A stretch of DNA of 64,000 bases, from positions 120,259 through 184,258 of the forward strand of contig NZ_JABUMX010000008.1 of assembly GCF_013327855.1 (NCBI RefSeq), in the 5' to 3' direction. The position numbers and the translations under genes were made by a program. The notes beneath the pieces were generated by a model that saw nothing but the letters and a program-made list of their open reading frames with translations, made no database searches and had not been told where the DNA came from. Numbering within the stretch: position 1 is the stretch's first letter; every line of letters begins with the position of its first letter. Positions 46,241 through 58,678 of this stretch are shown piece after piece. Origin of the DNA: Phyllobacterium pellucidum. Lineage in GTDB: Bacteria > Pseudomonadota > Alphaproteobacteria > Rhizobiales > Rhizobiaceae.

Positions 46241-47272
46241 TTAGAGCAGAATATCGGTGTAAAGCTCGGACGGATCCGGCTCTGGATCGGACTGGGCGAA
46301 ATCGGCTGCGTCGGCCACGATGTCGCGAACGTCCTTGTCGATCTTCTTCAGATCGTCCTCGCTGGACCAGTTATTGCCGATCAACCGGTTCTTCACCTGC
46401 TCGATTGGATCGTGCTCGGAGCGCATCTTCTGCACTTCGTCCTTCGACCGGTATTTTGCCGGATCCGACATGGAGTGGCCGCGATACCGGTAGGTCTGCA
46501 TCTCGAGAATGATCGGACCCTTGCCCGAACGCGCGAAGGCCGCTGCTTCCTCGGCAGCCGCGTTGACGGCGCGCACATCCATGCCGTCGACCTGGATGCC
46601 CGGAATATTGAACGAAACACCGCGCTTGGAGAAATCGGTCTCAGCCGAGGCGCGCGATACGGCGGTGCCCATGGCGTAGCGATTGTTCTCGATGATATAG
46701 ATCACAGGCAGCTTCCACAGCGAGGCCATGTTGAAGCTTTCATAGACCTGGCCCTGGTTCGCCGCACCGTCGCCGAAGTAGGCGAGTGAGACATTGCCAT
46801 TGTCGCGATAGCGATTGGCGAAGGCGAGACCCGTACCCAGCGAAACCTGCGCGCCGACGATGCCGTGGCCGCCGTAGAAATGCTTCTCCTTGGAGAACAT
46901 ATGCATCGAGCCGCCCTTGCCCTTGGAAAGGCCGCCGCGCCGTCCGGTCAATTCGGCCATGACACCGCGGGCACTCATGCCGCAAGCAAGCATATGGCCG
47001 TGATCGCGGTAACCGGTGATGACCTGGTCACCTTCCTTCAGGGCCATCTGCATGCCCGTGACGACGGCTTCCTGGCCGATGTACAGGTGACAGAAACCGC
47101 CGATGAAACCCATGCCATAAAGCTGACCGGCCTTTTCCTCGAAACGGCGGATCAGCAGCATCTGGCGATAGGCTTCGAGTTCTTGCTCCTTGGTGAACTG
47201 GATGGGTTTTGGTGCTTTAACAGCAGAGGTCTGCGCAGAACGCGCAGGGCTTTTTTTCGCCCTCGTAGCCAT
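46241..47272 (-). CDS. pdhA: pyruvate dehydrogenase E1 alpha
   Basis: A 343-residue thiamine-diphosphate subunit. The ThDP/Mg motif begins at FGDGAANQGQVYESFNMA and ends at IENNRYAMGT; the phosphorylation-loop-like region YRYRGHSMSDP is present. Preceded by GGAG at ideal spacing and by an AT-rich 128-bp upstream region, it is the first gene of the minus-strand pdhA-pdhB-pdhC-SGNH-lpd-lipA cluster. Confidence 0.97.
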   Translation of the reverse strand: MATRAKKSPARSAQTSAVKAPKPIQFTKEQELEAYRQMLLIRRFEEKAGQLYGMGFIGGFCHLYIGQEAVVTGMQMALKEGDQVITGYRDHGHMLACGMSARGVMAELTGRRGGLSKGKGGSMHMFSKEKHFYGGHGIVGAQVSLGTGLAFANRYRDNGNVSLAYFGDGAANQGQVYESFNMASLWKLPVIYIIENNRYAMGTAVSRASAETDFSKRGVSFNIPGIQVDGMDVRAVNAAAEEAAAFARSGKGPIILEMQTYRYRGHSMSDPAKYRSKDEVQKMRSEHDPIEQVKNRLIGNNWSSEDDLKKIDKDVRDIVADAADFAQSDPEPDPSELYTDILL

Positions 47273-47384
47273 ATCTCACTCCCTGTGACTTGGTCGCAAG
47301 AGAATAGCAGCAGGGGCAGAAGTTACAATATGCAGAATTGAATAAGTGCTATGCAAATAAGCTGTTAAAAATACAGCATAAAAC

Positions 47385-47413
47385 GGCTATTAACTAGAAA
47401 TCAGTTAATAGCC
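47385..47413 (-). terminator. rho-independent terminator of ftsB
   Basis: A perfect 11-bp stem, GGCTATTAACT (47385-47395) and AGTTAATAGCC (47403-47413), with a 7-base loop; it overlaps the ftsB stop codon. On the minus strand the stem is followed by GTTTTATG. It insulates ftsB from pdhA. Confidence 0.75.
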
Positions 47414-47733
47414 AAATCGCCGGAGCCACGCATTATGGTGACTTCGTCCGGGCGGGACATGTTCAATGCCTTGCGAGCCTGTTCGTCCAACATATCCTTC
47501 TCAATCGTGCCATCATGCATAAGTTGGACCTGTCGTTCAAGCTCCGTGCGCGAAGCGGTCACGGCCTCGAGTTGAGCTTGCAGGAGCTTGGTCTGCTCCT
47601 GCAGCTTGATGGTCGAATAGAGACCGTATTCACCGTGGTAGGCGTGAAATCCGAAATAGCTGAAGAATAGCGCTGACAGGAACGGAAGGATCAACCGTCC
47701 CCGTCGCGTTTTTCGTCTTTGTTTTGTCCACAT
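47401..47733 (-). CDS. ftsB: septum formation initiator FtsB/DivIC family
   Basis: A 110-residue bitopic protein: a basic N-terminus (TKQRRKTRRGR), one transmembrane helix (about 15-33), a coiled coil (about 43-78, LQEQTKLLQAQLEAVTASR) and the ARKALNMSRPDEV segment typical of FtsB. It links FtsL and FtsQ in the divisome. I chose the ATG at 47733 (MWTKQRR); a reading 19 residues longer is possible but adds a non-conserved extension. It lies between eno and pdhA, the standard alphaproteobacterial position. Confidence 0.9.
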   Translation of the reverse strand: MWTKQRRKTRRGRLILPFLSALFFSYFGFHAYHGEYGLYSTIKLQEQTKLLQAQLEAVTASRTELERQVQLMHDGTIEKDMLDEQARKALNMSRPDEVTIMRGSGDLAIN

Positions 47734-47838
47734 GGAAGCCGGTCCGAATGCTGCGGAATCAGGCGACAATGCCCGATCTCTGGCAATCAATAAGACGATG
47801 TTTTGCTTAACAGGGTCTTACCGCCAGCCTTGAAAAGC

Positions 47839-47867
47839 AAAATGGCGGACACCAGGCCCGCCATTTT
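47839..47867 (-). terminator. rho-independent terminator of eno
   Basis: AAAATGGCGG (47839-47848) and CCGCCATTTT (47858-47867) form a perfect 10-bp stem with a 9-base loop, 22 bp after the eno stop on the minus strand; the stem ends in a T-run. Confidence 0.75.
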
Positions 47868-47889
47868 CTGTTGTCTTGCCAGTTTGCTG

Positions 47890-49263
<1,374 letters not shown>

Positions 49264-49272
49264 CTAAAAAGA

Positions 49273-49301
49273 CAAAAGGGACGCCGGTGGCGACCCTTTT
49301 G
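49273..49301 (-). terminator. rho-independent terminator of the PRC-barrel gene
   Basis: CAAAAGGG (49273-49280) pairs with CCCTTTTG (49294-49301), and the stem continues inward with CGCC/GGCG around a GGT loop after one mismatch. On the minus strand it follows the PRC-barrel stop and is trailed by TTTTTAGG. Confidence 0.7.
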
Positions 49302-49319
49302 CGCTGGCCTCAGGGCGAA

Positions 49320-49682
49320 TTACGCTGCCCTGTCGACCTTGTAATAAGAAAATGCGTTGTCGCGAACGCGGCGACCGTCATTCTCGGAGAGTTCCGAAAT
49401 GGTGTGCGCCGGGGCCTGCGTCAGTTGCTCCTTGGTAAACGGGACAACATAGCCGCCGGTGCTTTCGTCGTAGTTCAGAAGTTTCCACGGCACGGCATGG
49501 TATTTTTCACCCATTCCCAGGAACCCTCCAAAGCCGATGACCGCAAACATGATGCTATCGGAGGTCTTGTCCAGCATCACATCTTCGATCTCGCCGATCT
49601 TGTCGTTGGCTTCATTATAGACGTTGGTACCAATCACACGGGTGGCGCGAATTGCTGTGGTATGTCCGGATTTGGTCGGCAT
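49320..49682 (-). CDS. PRC-barrel domain protein
   Basis: A 120-residue soluble protein whose core (about 15-80) is a PRC barrel: VIGTNVYNEANDKIGEIEDVMLD, then an IMFAVIGFGGFLGMGEKYHAVPWKLL strand pair. PRC barrels occur in photosynthetic reaction centres, RimM and many stress-induced bacterial proteins; this stand-alone form has no defined role. It has a strong ribosome site (GGAGGAAG) and its own terminator, suggesting separate, possibly high-level expression. Confidence 0.85.
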   Translation of the reverse strand: MPTKSGHTTAIRATRVIGTNVYNEANDKIGEIEDVMLDKTSDSIMFAVIGFGGFLGMGEKYHAVPWKLLNYDESTGGYVVPFTKEQLTQAPAHTISELSENDGRRVRDNAFSYYKVDRAA

Positions 49683-49724
49683 ATTTCTTCCTCCTTGTTT
49701 GAAGTTGCCATGGAGGAGTAATGA

Positions 49725-49745
49725 GCAACCCCGCGTGAGGGTTGC
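49725..49745 (-). terminator. hairpin after kdsA
   Basis: GCAACCC (49725-49731) pairs with GGGTTGC (49739-49745), 41 bp after the kdsA stop. No good T-run follows on the minus strand, so it is a moderate candidate. Confidence 0.45.
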
Positions 49746-49785
49746 ATAAAAAGTTAATTTCTCGGGACGGAACTTCCGCCGCTAC

Positions 49786-50616
49786 CTATGCCCTTTTGGC
49801 AATCCGATCGAATTCCAGCAGTGTTTCGAGAAGTCTCGGCATATGGTCGATCGGCACCATATTGGGGCCGTCCGAGGGCGCGTTATCCGGATCCTGATGG
49901 GTCTCGATGAAGACACCGGCGACGCCGACTGCCACTGCAGCGCGCGCCAGCGTCTCCACAAATTCGCGCTGGCCACCCGTGGATCCGCCTTGCCCGCCCG
50001 GCTGCTGCACCGAGTGCGTGGCATCGAATATGACGGGAGAGCCGAGACCCGCCATGATCGGCAACGAGCGCATGTCGGAGACAAGCGTGTTGTATCCAAA
50101 GGAAACGCCACGCTCGGTCAGCAGGACGTTGGGATTTCCGCTCTCGGTAACCTTTGCCGCGACATTCTTCATGTCCCATGGCGCCAGAAACTGGCCCTTC
50201 TTGATGTTGACGACCTTGCCGGTCTTTGCGGCCGCGATCAAAAGATCGGTCTGACGGCAAAGAAAGGCCGGTATCTGCAGAACGTCCACCACTTCACCGA
50301 GAATCGCGCATTGCTCTTCTGTGTGAACGTCTGTCAAGGTCGGCAGGCCGAACTCCTTCCGGATGTCGGCAAAGACCGGCAGGGAGTTTTCGAGCCCAAA
50401 ACCACGCTTGCCGGCGAGCGACGTGCGGTTGGCCTTGTCGAAGCTCGATTTGTAAACAAGGCCGATACCGAGCTTGCCTGTGATCTCCTTGAGGGTGCCC
50501 GCCATGTCGAAAGCATGCTGGCGGCTCTCCATCTGGCACGGGCCGGCAATGAGTGAAAACTGCGACGCGTTCGAAAACGCCACATTGCCAGCTTTAACGG
50601 TCGAGTTCGGGGTCAT
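49786..50616 (-). CDS. kdsA: KDO-8-phosphate synthase
   Basis: A 276-residue TIM-barrel aldolase-like enzyme condensing arabinose-5-phosphate with PEP to make the lipopolysaccharide sugar KDO. Motifs are [41 protein letters not shown] and [11 protein letters not shown]. The conserved AGPC start region and no metal-site Asn/Cys switch can be judged from sequence alone. The ATG overlaps the stop of the VOC gene (TGATG). Confidence 0.95.
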   Translation of the reverse strand: MTPNSTVKAGNVAFSNASQFSLIAGPCQMESRQHAFDMAGTLKEITGKLGIGLVYKSSFDKANRTSLAGKRGFGLENSLPVFADIRKEFGLPTLTDVHTEEQCAILGEVVDVLQIPAFLCRQTDLLIAAAKTGKVVNIKKGQFLAPWDMKNVAAKVTESGNPNVLLTERGVSFGYNTLVSDMRSLPIMAGLGSPVIFDATHSVQQPGGQGGSTGGQREFVETLARAAVAVGVAGVFIETHQDPDNAPSDGPNMVPIDHMPRLLETLLEFDRIAKRA

Positions 50617-51512
50617 CAGACTGCCTCAAATGCGATGGCGGCGCCCTGCCCTGGTGCCTTGTGCACGATCAGGCGGGAGCCGCGCGGTTCGAAGGGTATA
50701 TCGTTGCTGCGAAGGAGCGATTCAACGGCGAGGAGATCGCGAACGCCAACGACGAAGGCCTGAAGGCGCAAGCCACGCTCGGCGCCCCGTGCTTCAAGGC
50801 CGAAGAACGAATGCAATCCTTGCGGCGAAAGCACGCTGACGTTGGCATTTGCAGCGCGCAAATCCATGCCGAACGAGTGCGCATTAACGTCGCGCTGGTT
50901 GACGACTTCCTGCAGGAGATACTGGAAATCGGTCGGATTTACCTCAGAAAGGATAACTTCGCGCAGGCTGACGGCGCCATTCGCATGGGCCTGCAACTGG
51001 CTGCGGTCGGCATTTGGCGTATTCACGCGCTCGCAGGTGAAGAAAAACGCATCCGGCGCACGCAGGTCGGCGGCAAATGCCAGCCTGAAGCTTGCCCTGT
51101 CCTCCTTGCCGTCCGGGGTAACGAACGGGCGCGAGAAGTTCAGAATTACGCCTGCCGATATGCCAGCCTCCACGAAAGCCGAGTGATCGCTTTCTGCGTC
51201 CTGCGTTCCCATGACGAGGGCCGAAAAGCCTTCATTGCCACAACGGAACCGATAGGCCTGATCGCGCGCAACAAAGACGTTGCCTTCCCTGGCCTCGGCC
51301 TCACAAACTTCGCGCTGGCCGATGGCAAGGAATTCGAGAAACGTATCGTCGCCCAGGAAAACGCAGACATTTTCCGTCCCGAACGGGTGTTTGCCGACCG
51401 GAGCCACGGTAAAGCCGAGCTTGTCCAGGCGAGCGCGCGCCACGTCGAGATCCGCAGTCGGCAGCACGAGGTGGTCGACCGGATGGGGCGTGCGCGGCGA
51501 CTGCGTTGTCAT
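50616..51512 (-). CDS. VOC-superfamily (glyoxalase-like) protein
   Basis: A 298-residue protein with a glyoxalase-like opening ([36 protein letters not shown]) that fits the larger Glyoxalase_3-type VOC proteins, followed by a second betaalphabetabetabeta module (about 150-290, with [19 protein letters not shown]). VOC proteins bind metal through His/Glu pairs; H13 and E-rich strand positions are present. The substrate is unknown. Coupled by a one-base overlap to kdsA and 48 bp after pyrG. Confidence 0.83.
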   Translation of the reverse strand: MTTQSPRTPHPVDHLVLPTADLDVARARLDKLGFTVAPVGKHPFGTENVCVFLGDDTFLEFLAIGQREVCEAEAREGNVFVARDQAYRFRCGNEGFSALVMGTQDAESDHSAFVEAGISAGVILNFSRPFVTPDGKEDRASFRLAFAADLRAPDAFFFTCERVNTPNADRSQLQAHANGAVSLREVILSEVNPTDFQYLLQEVVNQRDVNAHSFGMDLRAANANVSVLSPQGLHSFFGLEARGAERGLRLQAFVVGVRDLLAVESLLRSNDIPFEPRGSRLIVHKAPGQGAAIAFEAV

Positions 51513-51560
51513 GATGATGGGTATGCCTCAAAGCAATGCAACGTCATACCCCTCCACCGG

Positions 51561-53201
<1,641 letters not shown>

Positions 53202-53231
53202 TTAGTCCTTTGCGAGTGATTTGGCCACAAA

Positions 53232-53255
53232 AAAATTGGCGGGCCTGCCAATTTT
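53232..53255 (-). promoter_or_regulatory. hairpin plus T-run just upstream of pyrG (terminator or attenuator)
   Basis: On the minus strand AAAATTGGC (53255-53247), a 6-base loop, then GCCAATTTT (53240-53232) continuing into TTT (to 53229): an intrinsic-terminator shape. Only about 39 bases separate the T-run from the pyrG ATG, too little for a normal promoter plus leader, so if pyrG has its own promoter it should lie upstream of this hairpin. Confidence 0.6.
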
Positions 53256-53285
53256 CCCATTCCAAAGATTGTTTATTCCAAACAA

Positions 53286-53312
53286 AACGGCCAGACGCGA
53301 GGTCTGGCCGTT
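53286..53312 (-). terminator. rho-independent terminator of the L,D-transpeptidase gene
   Basis: AACGGCCAGAC (53286-53296) and GTCTGGCCGTT (53302-53312) form a perfect 11-bp stem with a 5-base loop; on the minus strand it is followed by TTGTTT and lies 22 bp after the transpeptidase stop. Confidence 0.85.
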
Positions 53313-53334
53313 CCAGTGAATTAGACAATAGTCT

Positions 53335-54030
53335 TTACAGCACGATAACTTGAGTGCCGACGCTAACGCGGTTGTAGAGGTCGATGACATGGTCGTTGAC
53401 CATGCGGAAACAGCCGTTCGAAGCGGAACTTCCGATGGTCCAGGGCTGGATCGTGCCATGGATTCGCACATGCGTATCGCGGCCGCCCTGCGACAGGTAG
53501 AGGGCGCGTGCACCAAGCGGATTGCCGGGGCCGCCATCCATGCCATTCTCATACTTGGCATAGTGGGCCGGCTCGCGTTCGATCATTTCCTTGGTTGGAA
53601 TCCAGCGCGGCCACTCGCGCTTGGTCTGGATCTGGGCGGTGCCCTTGAACTCCAGACCTTCCTTGCCGACAGCGATGCCATAGCGGCGCGCCGTAAACGG
53701 CGATTCGATCAGGTAGAGGAACTTGTCCTTTGGATCGATGACGATCGTGCCGGTCTTGTAGCCGGTAAAGGGCACATCCTGCGGCATGTACTTGGGATCG
53801 ATGCCGTATTTGTTCTTGGCCTTGCCCGTGGCGGGCTTGCGCACTTCAGCGACTTCAATCGGCGCTGCGGCAGCAGCGGCATCCGGATTTGCGACAGCTT
53901 CCGGCGCGACCGGTTGCGGCGCATCGCCGGTAAACGGATTGAGGATCCGCTTCAGAAACGGTTCGGCTGATGCCGGGCCGGTCAAGGCCAGGACTGACAT
54001 GCCAATGAGTAAGGAGCGACGTGAAAGCAT
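53335..54030 (-). CDS. L,D-transpeptidase (YkuD family)
   Basis: A 231-residue secreted enzyme: Sec signal ending PASA at 22, a Pro/Ala-rich linker, then a YkuD domain with RIHGT and the active-site C207 in SSASNGCFRM. The usual SHGC histidine is replaced by asparagine (SNGC), a variant I believe occurs in other alphaproteobacterial members. Such enzymes form 3-3 cross-links or attach proteins to peptidoglycan. I chose the ATG at 54030 (MLSRRSLLIGMSVLALTG) because it starts a clear signal peptide; a longer reading adds 33 residues. Confidence 0.9.
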   Translation of the reverse strand: MLSRRSLLIGMSVLALTGPASAEPFLKRILNPFTGDAPQPVAPEAVANPDAAAAAAPIEVAEVRKPATGKAKNKYGIDPKYMPQDVPFTGYKTGTIVIDPKDKFLYLIESPFTARRYGIAVGKEGLEFKGTAQIQTKREWPRWIPTKEMIEREPAHYAKYENGMDGGPGNPLGARALYLSQGGRDTHVRIHGTIQPWTIGSSASNGCFRMVNDHVIDLYNRVSVGTQVIVL

Positions 54031-54185
54031 ATTTGAAATCCCGCGTAGATTGCACAACGCCATCACGGCGTTTGCGAGGCCCCCGAGGCCAACTTTTATG
54101 GCGATAACCGAAGACCGGCTTCTTCTCAATGCAAATCGCTGTGAAGAACAACGTCCGACGATTCTTCACACACAACGGTTGCGGA

Positions 54186-54206
54186 AGCGCAACACTTTAT
54201 TGCGCT
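54186..54206 (-). terminator. short hairpin downstream of secG
   Basis: AGCGCAA (54186-54192) pairs with TTGCGCT (54200-54206), 31 bp after the secG stop; no T-run. It may be a weak terminator or a leader element of the transpeptidase gene. Confidence 0.3.
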
Positions 54207-54236
54207 CGCCGCGAACGACGTTCAAACGGTGCCCGA

Positions 54237-54722
54237 TTACTGCGAATTCGGGACCGGGTTTGCCGGCTGTGCCGGAGCAGGTGCAGCCGGGGCTGTATTG
54301 GCCGGAGCCGGCGATTCGGGCGTTACCGGCGCAGTCGCTCCGGGAGCGGCAGGCGCATCCGTCGGCGCCGTTGCCGGCTTCGACGAAGGACCGCCCAGCT
54401 GGTTGAGGATACCGCCGCTCGTCGGCGGCTGCTGGCCCTGCTGGCCGGCCGGCTGCGTGCCCGTCGTCTGTGGAATACGGTTCAGAATGTCGGTCGGGTT
54501 TTCGCCGTAGCGCGCCATGATGCCGAGCGCCAGCGAAGTGATGAAGAACCCCGCCGCGAGAATTGCCGTCGCACGGGTCAGGGCATTGGCAGCGCCGCGC
54601 GCTGTCATGAAGCCCGAGCCGCCACCGATCCCGAGACCGCCGCCTTCCGAGCGTTGCATAAGCACGACACCGACAAGGGCAAGTACAATCAGAAGATGAA
54701 TGACGATAACGACGGTTTGCAT
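54237..54722 (-). CDS. secG: protein-export membrane protein SecG
   Basis: A 161-residue translocon subunit. The conserved core is at the N-terminus: a first membrane helix (3-22), the VLMQRSEGGGLGIGGGSG loop and a second membrane helix (about 49-68). The remaining ~85 residues are a low-complexity Pro/Ala/Gln tail, much longer than in E. coli SecG (about 110 residues in all). Upstream is tpiA, the usual neighbour. Confidence 0.95.
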   Translation of the reverse strand: MQTVVIVIHLLIVLALVGVVLMQRSEGGGLGIGGGSGFMTARGAANALTRATAILAAGFFITSLALGIMARYGENPTDILNRIPQTTGTQPAGQQGQQPPTSGGILNQLGGPSSKPATAPTDAPAAPGATAPVTPESPAPANTAPAAPAPAQPANPVPNSQ

Positions 54723-54833
54723 GGGGTATTTTCTGCTTTCTAGAAATCGGACGCGGCTCTTTACACCGTATCCTTCAATAAACCAAGCCCGTCCGCAGAC
54801 AGATTTCCTGGTTCCATTGCTTGTCCGAGCCGA

Positions 54834-55598
54834 TCAGAGGGCGTGATACGCCTCACAGATGGCGAGGAAGTCCACCGCTTTCAAGCTTGCGCCGCCGACC
54901 AAAGCGCCGTCGACATTGTCGATGCCCAGCAATTCGACTGCGTTTGAGGGCTTGACCGAGCCGCCATAAAGGACCCGCATCTTCGTTCCGTCGTTGCCAA
55001 AGCGCTTGGCAAGAGCCGCGCGGATCGAGCCATGGACGTCTTTAACGTCGTCGGGCGTGGGTGTCAGTCCGGTACCGATGGCCCATACGGGTTCATAGGC
55101 AATAATCGTATTGTCGGACCGCGCGTCTGCCGGAATCGACCCTGCGAGCTGCGTCGCTATGATTTCGAGCGTCGAACCCGCACGGCGCTGCGCTTCGGTT
55201 TCACCGATACAGATGATGGTCGTCAGTCCGGCTTCCCAGCCCGCCTTTGCCTTGGCATTGACGATCTCATCGGTCTCCGCGTGATCTGTGCGCCGTTCGG
55301 AATGTCCGACAATGACGTGGGTCGCGCCGGCATCGAGCAACATATTCGCTGCGATATCGCCGGTATGCGCGCCGGATTTTTTGAAATGACAGTCCTGGCC
55401 GCCGATTGCCAGCGCCTCGCCTTCTACCAGCTGGGCTGCGCGGAAGACAAGCGTAGCCGGCACACAGATCAGTGCGTCGATCTTCTCGCCTATGGCGGAA
55501 TTCGGCCGGTTGACGATCGTACGCAGTTCGTCGAGCGACTCTCCCGTACCATTCATTTTCCAGTTTCCAGCAACGAGCGGACGCACATCAGGGGTCAT
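54834..55598 (-). CDS. tpiA: triosephosphate isomerase
   Basis: A 254-residue TIM-barrel enzyme interconverting dihydroxyacetone phosphate and glyceraldehyde-3-phosphate. The start [19 protein letters not shown] gives the catalytic lysine; VIVGHSERR carries the histidine, [10 protein letters not shown] the glutamate and [11 protein letters not shown] the phosphate loop. A longer reading frame with 29 extra basic residues exists upstream but is outside the family's range. Divergent from ppiD. Confidence 0.96.
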   Translation of the reverse strand: MTPDVRPLVAGNWKMNGTGESLDELRTIVNRPNSAIGEKIDALICVPATLVFRAAQLVEGEALAIGGQDCHFKKSGAHTGDIAANMLLDAGATHVIVGHSERRTDHAETDEIVNAKAKAGWEAGLTTIICIGETEAQRRAGSTLEIIATQLAGSIPADARSDNTIIAYEPVWAIGTGLTPTPDDVKDVHGSIRAALAKRFGNDGTKMRVLYGGSVKPSNAVELLGIDNVDGALVGGASLKAVDFLAICEAYHAL

Positions 55599-55751
55599 TG
55601 GGTGTTCCTTGGACGTTTGTTTGGTCGATTTTCTCAGTGATTTGATTGCCTGACTAGCAAATTCAATTGATAAAGCAATCGACACATGCCCTGCATCACG
55701 CTATTCCCGCGTGGATTAAATTATGCTTCTTGACTGACACGGTGATTTTTC

Positions 55752-57641
55752 ATGCTCGACTCTCTCCGCAATGTTGCACAGACCTGGGTGGTCAAGGTGC
55801 TCATGGGCCTTCTCGTCATCAGCTTTGCCGGATGGGGTGTATCCAATACGATCCTTGGTGCAATCGGCGGCGGCGCGGCAATCCGCGCAGGCCATTCCGA
55901 GGTTTCTCCGGTAGACTACCGCCTCGCCTATGACCGCCAGCTTGCTGCGCTCTCGCAGCAGTTCGGCCAGAGGCTGACGCGCGAACAGGCTGACGCTATC
56001 GGCATCGGGCACCAGGTCCAGGGACAGCTCGTTGCAGGCGTCGTTCTCGACGAACAGGCACGCACCATGTCCCTCGGCCTCTCTAAGGACCGCCTCGCCC
56101 AGCTTGCGGCAGAAGATCCAGCCTTCCATGGCCCGGATGGTCGGTTCAACCAGGCGCAGTTCAATGCCGTGTTGCGCAATGCCGGCATGAACCCGCAGAG
56201 CTACCTCGATAATCGCGCGCAGGTCGCGCGCCGCCAACAGATCGTCGAGGCGGTCGCCGACGGCATCAAGGCCCCCGATGCGCTGCTGAAGGCCCTCGCC
56301 ATGTACAAAGGCGAATCGCGCACCATCGACTATGTCGCCATGCCGGCCGACTTCATCAAGGACGTCGCTGATCCGAGCGATGACGCGCTGAAGGCCTATT
56401 TCGAAGCGAACAAGGAGGCCTACGGCGCGCCGCAGTATCGCAAGATCACCTATGTAAAGCTCGAGCCGAAGGACATCGCCAACGCGGCAACCGTCGCGCC
56501 GGAAGAAATCAAGGCGGAATACGACAAGAACATTGCCCGCTACACCACCCCGGAAACCCGGACGATCGAGCAGCTTACCTTCGCCAATGAGGAAGCGGCA
56601 AAGGCGGCGCACGACAAGATCGCAGCCGGAACGAGCTTCGAGGACGTTGTAAAAGCGGAAGGCAAGACGATGGATGACGTCCGGCTCGGGACATTCCCGA
56701 AGCCAGCCCTCCCCGATCGCTCGATCGCGGATGCCATCTTTGCGCTGCAGCCAAATGGCATCAGCGACGTACTCAAGGGTACTTTCGGACCGGTGATCGT
56801 TCGCGTTACCGCGTCGACGCCGGAGGTCATCAAGCCGCTTTCGGAAGTCGAAAACGACATTCGTGAGAACCTCGCTCTCGCCCAGGCGGCATCGACCATC
56901 GGCGACGTGCACGACGCCTACGAGAATGCGCGCGCTGACGGGCAAAGCATGGCGGAGGCCGCAGCCAAGGAAAATCTCAAGGTTGTAACCATCGACGCGG
57001 TCGACCAGGCTGGTCGGGGCATGGACGAAAAGCAGCTCGCCGATCTTCCTTTTGACGAGAACCAGCTTGCCGCTGTCTTCCAGGCCGATGTCGGCTTTGA
57101 CAACGAACCGTTCAATCTCGGCACCAATGGCTATCTCTGGTACGACGTGACCAGCGTAACGCCCGCGCGCGAGCGCCCGCTCGACGAGGTGAAGGCCCGC
57201 GTCATCGCCAACCGGAAGAAGGCGGAAATCGAAAAGCAACTCAATGCCAAGGCGGAAGAGGTACGCAAGCGCGTGGCCGATGGCACTTCGCTGGATGTGA
57301 TTGCGTCCGAGTTCAAATTCACCAAGGATACCAAGCGTGGCATCACGCGCGAAAGCAAGGATGCGGATCTCGGTCAAGGTGGCGTTGCCTCGGTATTCGA
57401 CGGCCCGGAAGGCGTGGTCGGCGTCACGGAATCGGCGACCGATGGCTCGAAGCTGATCTTCAAGGTGACGGAATCGATCGAGCCAGCAAATGTCGGACCA
57501 GATGCGATCACCACGGTCGAGAAGAATGCCATCGGCAATCGTCTTGCCGATGATCTGCTCGACCAACTGGTGTCGCAGTTGCAGACCGTCTATCCTGTTT
57601 CCATCAACCAGTCTGTCATCGACAGGGCCCTGGCCCGCTGA
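55752..57641 (+). CDS. ppiD: periplasmic folding factor PpiD / SurA-N domain peptidyl-prolyl isomerase
   Basis: A 629-residue membrane-anchored chaperone. One N-terminal helix (about 14-32) anchors it; residues about 36-230 form the SurA N-terminal-like region; a parvulin-type PPIase domain follows (about 245-360, TIEQLTFANEEAAKAAHDKI) and a long C-terminal chaperone part. It helps outer-membrane and secreted proteins leave the Sec translocon. It heads the plus-strand run to moeA and is divergent from tpiA. Confidence 0.92.
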   Translation: MLDSLRNVAQTWVVKVLMGLLVISFAGWGVSNTILGAIGGGAAIRAGHSEVSPVDYRLAYDRQLAALSQQFGQRLTREQADAIGIGHQVQGQLVAGVVLDEQARTMSLGLSKDRLAQLAAEDPAFHGPDGRFNQAQFNAVLRNAGMNPQSYLDNRAQVARRQQIVEAVADGIKAPDALLKALAMYKGESRTIDYVAMPADFIKDVADPSDDALKAYFEANKEAYGAPQYRKITYVKLEPKDIANAATVAPEEIKAEYDKNIARYTTPETRTIEQLTFANEEAAKAAHDKIAAGTSFEDVVKAEGKTMDDVRLGTFPKPALPDRSIADAIFALQPNGISDVLKGTFGPVIVRVTASTPEVIKPLSEVENDIRENLALAQAASTIGDVHDAYENARADGQSMAEAAAKENLKVVTIDAVDQAGRGMDEKQLADLPFDENQLAAVFQADVGFDNEPFNLGTNGYLWYDVTSVTPARERPLDEVKARVIANRKKAEIEKQLNAKAEEVRKRVADGTSLDVIASEFKFTKDTKRGITRESKDADLGQGGVASVFDGPEGVVGVTESATDGSKLIFKVTESIEPANVGPDAITTVEKNAIGNRLADDLLDQLVSQLQTVYPVSINQSVIDRALAR

Positions 57642-57656
57642 GCCGCGAGAAAGAGA

Positions 57657-58676
57657 ATGGCTGAACTAAAGCGCTTCATCGGCATTGCGGCAGCAGGCAA
57701 GGCTCTCACCCGCGAGGAAGCGGTCGAGGCCTTCGATATCATGATGTCCGGACAGGCAACGCCGGCGCAGATTGGTGGCCTGTTGATGGCGCTGCGAGTG
57801 CGCGGCGAAAACATCGACGAGATCACCGGCGCCGTTTCTGCCATGCGCTCGAAAATGCTGACGGTGACTGCACCGGCCAACGCCATCGATATCGTCGGAA
57901 CGGGCGGCGATCAGTCGGGCTCCTATAATGTGTCGACTTGCGCTGCCTTCGTTACCGCCGGCGCCGGCGTTCCTGTTGCCAAGCATGGCAATCGGGCGCT
58001 GTCCTCGCGTTCCGGCGCGGCCGACACGCTCGCTGCGCTGGGAATTAACATCGAGATCGGCCCGGAACTGATCAGCGATTGTATTGAGCAGGCAGGCATC
58101 GGCTTCATGTTTGCGCCGATGCATCACCCGGCCATGAAACATGTCGGGCCGGCGCGCGTCGAACTTGGCACACGGACGGTGTTCAACCTACTTGGCCCGC
58201 TGACCAACCCCGCCGGTGTCAAGCGCCAGCTCGTTGGCGTGTTTTCCCCGGAATGGGTCGAGCCGGTCGCGCACGTACTCAAGGCGCTCGGATCTGAATC
58301 CGTCTGGGTCGTTCACGGGGATGGCCTTGACGAAATTACCACTGCGGGCGTCACGAAAGTCGCCGCGCTGGAAAACGGTGTCATTCGCCAATTCGAGATT
58401 GACCCGGATTCCTTTGGCCTGCGTCTCGTAGATCCCCAGGACCTGAAGGGCGGCTCGGCGGATGAGAATGCCGTATCCTTGCTCTCCGTCCTCGATGGCG
58501 CCCATGGCGCATACCGCGATATTACGCTGTTCAATGCCGGCGCGGCGCTGGTGATTGCCGGCGCGGTGCCGGATCTGAAAGCCGGCATTGCCATGGCTGG
58601 CCAATCGATCGACAGCGGCGCGGCGCGAAATGTGCTAAAGAAGCTGGTTCACGTATCCAATAGCGGGGCGATCTGA
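57657..58676 (+). CDS. trpD: anthranilate phosphoribosyltransferase
   Basis: A 339-residue tryptophan-pathway enzyme joining anthranilate to PRPP. Motifs are [17 protein letters not shown] (PRPP/Mg site), [35 protein letters not shown] and VVHGDGLDE. It is 15 bp after ppiD and 2 bp before trpC. Confidence 0.96.
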   Translation: MAELKRFIGIAAAGKALTREEAVEAFDIMMSGQATPAQIGGLLMALRVRGENIDEITGAVSAMRSKMLTVTAPANAIDIVGTGGDQSGSYNVSTCAAFVTAGAGVPVAKHGNRALSSRSGAADTLAALGINIEIGPELISDCIEQAGIGFMFAPMHHPAMKHVGPARVELGTRTVFNLLGPLTNPAGVKRQLVGVFSPEWVEPVAHVLKALGSESVWVVHGDGLDEITTAGVTKVAALENGVIRQFEIDPDSFGLRLVDPQDLKGGSADENAVSLLSVLDGAHGAYRDITLFNAGAALVIAGAVPDLKAGIAMAGQSIDSGAARNVLKKLVHVSNSGAI

Positions 58677-58678
58677 CC

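Noticed and set aside
45020..46789. A 589-codon plus-strand open frame opposite pdhB and pdhA
   Set aside because: Antisense shadow of two unmistakable pyruvate dehydrogenase genes with no recognisable product.
49683..49785. Possible EcfG promoter upstream of the PRC-barrel gene
   Set aside because: A stress role would fit, but no GGAAC-N17-GTT arrangement exists on the minus strand there.
53335..54030. Loss of the SHGC histidine in the L,D-transpeptidase as a sign of inactivity
   Set aside because: The catalytic cysteine, the RIHG histidine and the arginine are present, and SNGC-type variants appear to be usual for this alphaproteobacterial branch.
55716..57566. A 616-codon minus-strand open frame opposite ppiD
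   Set aside because: It mirrors the ppiD reading frame; composition is typical of a shadow frame and no domain can be seen.
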